Positions 62,913 to 64,000 of a stretch of 64,000 bases of DNA are shown piece by piece (within the stretch, counting starts at the first letter, position 1; every line of letters begins with the position of its first letter). Source of the DNA: Mnemiopsis leidyi (taxonomy: Eukaryota; Ctenophora; Tentaculata; Lobata; Bolinopsidae); the NCBI GenBank assembly GCA_000226015.1, contig JH152817.1, positions 201,551 to 265,550 of the forward strand. Reading direction: 5' to 3'. Below the pieces are notes generated by a model, which did not search any database, was not told the origin of the DNA, and worked only from the letters and a program-made list of their open reading frames with translations. Made by a program: the position numbers and the translations under genes.

Positions 62913-64000
62913 CTGAAATTGATTAATGCTCTTGGTTAAATTTTTATTATTTACAATTTCACTCACTCGATGTCGAATGGCAGTAACCTTTTTGAAAGAT
63001 GAAACCATCTCGTTAATGTTCATTTATTGACTGCCTATTTGAAAACAATGGTGATAAAGACAAATGAAAATTGATTTCGTAATTGTATATCTTTTTTGCT
63101 GTTCATGCAGTCACTCAGTGATCACGCTTAAAATATTTAGCAAAACCACCAAACATTTACAGAGTACACCATATACATACTAAACAGTGATTAAAAATCT
63201 TTTTGCTTTAGCAAATGTTCTATATGTTTTCGAATTTAGCAATTTTTTTTATGTTTTCGAATCAGGTGAAGCTTACTTATCAAGTTTTTAATACCGAAAC
63301 CTACGTTAACATCGGTAATAATAACAGGATTTTTAATATACGTCTGATGTATGTTAACATGAATTATTTTACTGCAGTGGCATTACTTTGCTAGTTTTCA
63401 GTAAAATCAATATTATGATACCACAAGAGTTTAACTATCATGGTGGTATTACCATAGTAATTACCATAGTAATAACAATAGTAATACATACCACTATAGT
63501 AATACCGCTGTATATTTGAGCTATATCTTAAGTTATGACCTAACTACGTCGGGGAATTGTGTTGCTATTTTCAACAACGACAAGCACACATAATGACGTT
63601 ATCAAAATACGGGCTACGGCCCTCTGTTGTGAAACCAAGCTGATAACTTGAACTTAGGTCTGTCTACAGGCGCCTCTATGCTCCGACCCTCAGGGCTCCT
63701 TCCCTGTAATTTGTGGGGAGTTGACACATGACATGGTTACCTAATGGCTGTGGGGGCTCTAGGCTCTCATCATATTCGGGCCGGGTTAAGTAAACCATCC
63801 ACTTTTTCATTTGTAAATTATTAGTAATGTAGGGGCCTCTCAAATGTTTTATAAGAGATCAATTGTGGAGAATTGTGCCTTATGTGGACTAAATTAGTAA
63901 AATGTGTGATTTGGCTTTTCCTACTTCAATTCTTGAGAACTTGAGATATTGAATTGGAATTTTTATGCTGCCTTAGCTGTTATTAACATTGCAGTCGAAT
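62913..64000. other. RAB28 intron 1 (5' side), no exon seen
   Basis: AT-rich. It contains imperfect ATTACCATAGTA repeats at about 63440-63510 and a GC-richer block at 63660-63790 with no P-loop coding. Confidence 0.5.

Noticed and set aside
62697-63023. 108-codon frame as the true RAB28 N-terminus
   Set aside because: Residues before TSIATRY are intron read-through; they lack the P-loop, and an acceptor TTTCAG precedes Thr.
1-64000. CRISPR arrays, bacterial operons or phage modules
   Set aside because: The window has spliced animal genes, and its tandem repeats have no spacer structure.

Overview
The window is nuclear DNA of an animal. It carries orthologues of four animal genes with intact reading frames and GT-AG introns: YJU2 (spliceosome), NSMAF/FAN (BEACH-WD40 sphingomyelinase adaptor), AKAP10/D-AKAP2 (double-RGS PKA anchor) and RAB28 (farnesylated small GTPase). 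A fifth, unrecognised gene encodes an EGF-domain protein. The DNA is AT-rich and the introns found are mostly 0.1-1.6 kb. NSMAF has one intron and YJU2 none, which does not look vertebrate. A cnidarian (hydrozoan-like) or other early-branching or intron-poor invertebrate fits, but the sequence alone does not fix the phylum.

Layout. 1-2.6 kb: non-coding, repeat-like. 2.6-7.1 kb: YJU2 and NSMAF, head to tail on +; each start codon lies 10-13 nt after an acceptor-like AG, and a YJU2 poly(A) signal sits about 90 bp before the NSMAF acceptor, as expected for trans-spliced neighbours. 9.6-14.5 kb: AKAP10 on +, seven exons, with a tRNA-Thr-derived SINE in one intron. 14.5-19.6 kb: no confident gene; scattered coding-like fragments, a 33-bp tandem repeat, one good + strand candidate exon and a palindromic two-way poly(A) signal. 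19.7-23.3 kb: last six exons of the EGF-domain gene on -, with phase-compatible but unproven exons further up at 27.2, 31.4, 44.9 and 45.1 kb. 23-61 kb: gene-poor, with microsatellites (a ~270 bp GATAA array next to an 11-base gap), foldback and duplicated repeats, and many CACGTG E-boxes. 60.9-62.9 kb: RAB28 on -, lacking only the first (P-loop) exon, which is probably beyond the right edge.

Most striking pattern. Three tandem arrays, two in AKAP10 and one in the EGF-domain gene, each sit exactly on an exon-intron junction. The repeat unit is the exon end plus the start of the intron, so every unit carries another copy of the 5' splice site. This multiplies splice donors and, where phase allows, could insert extra peptide units.

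The known genes belong to separate cell processes (splicing, TNF-receptor lipid signalling, PKA anchoring, ciliary/endosomal traffic) and do not form one pathway. Genes were identified by recalled family resemblance; no database search was possible.
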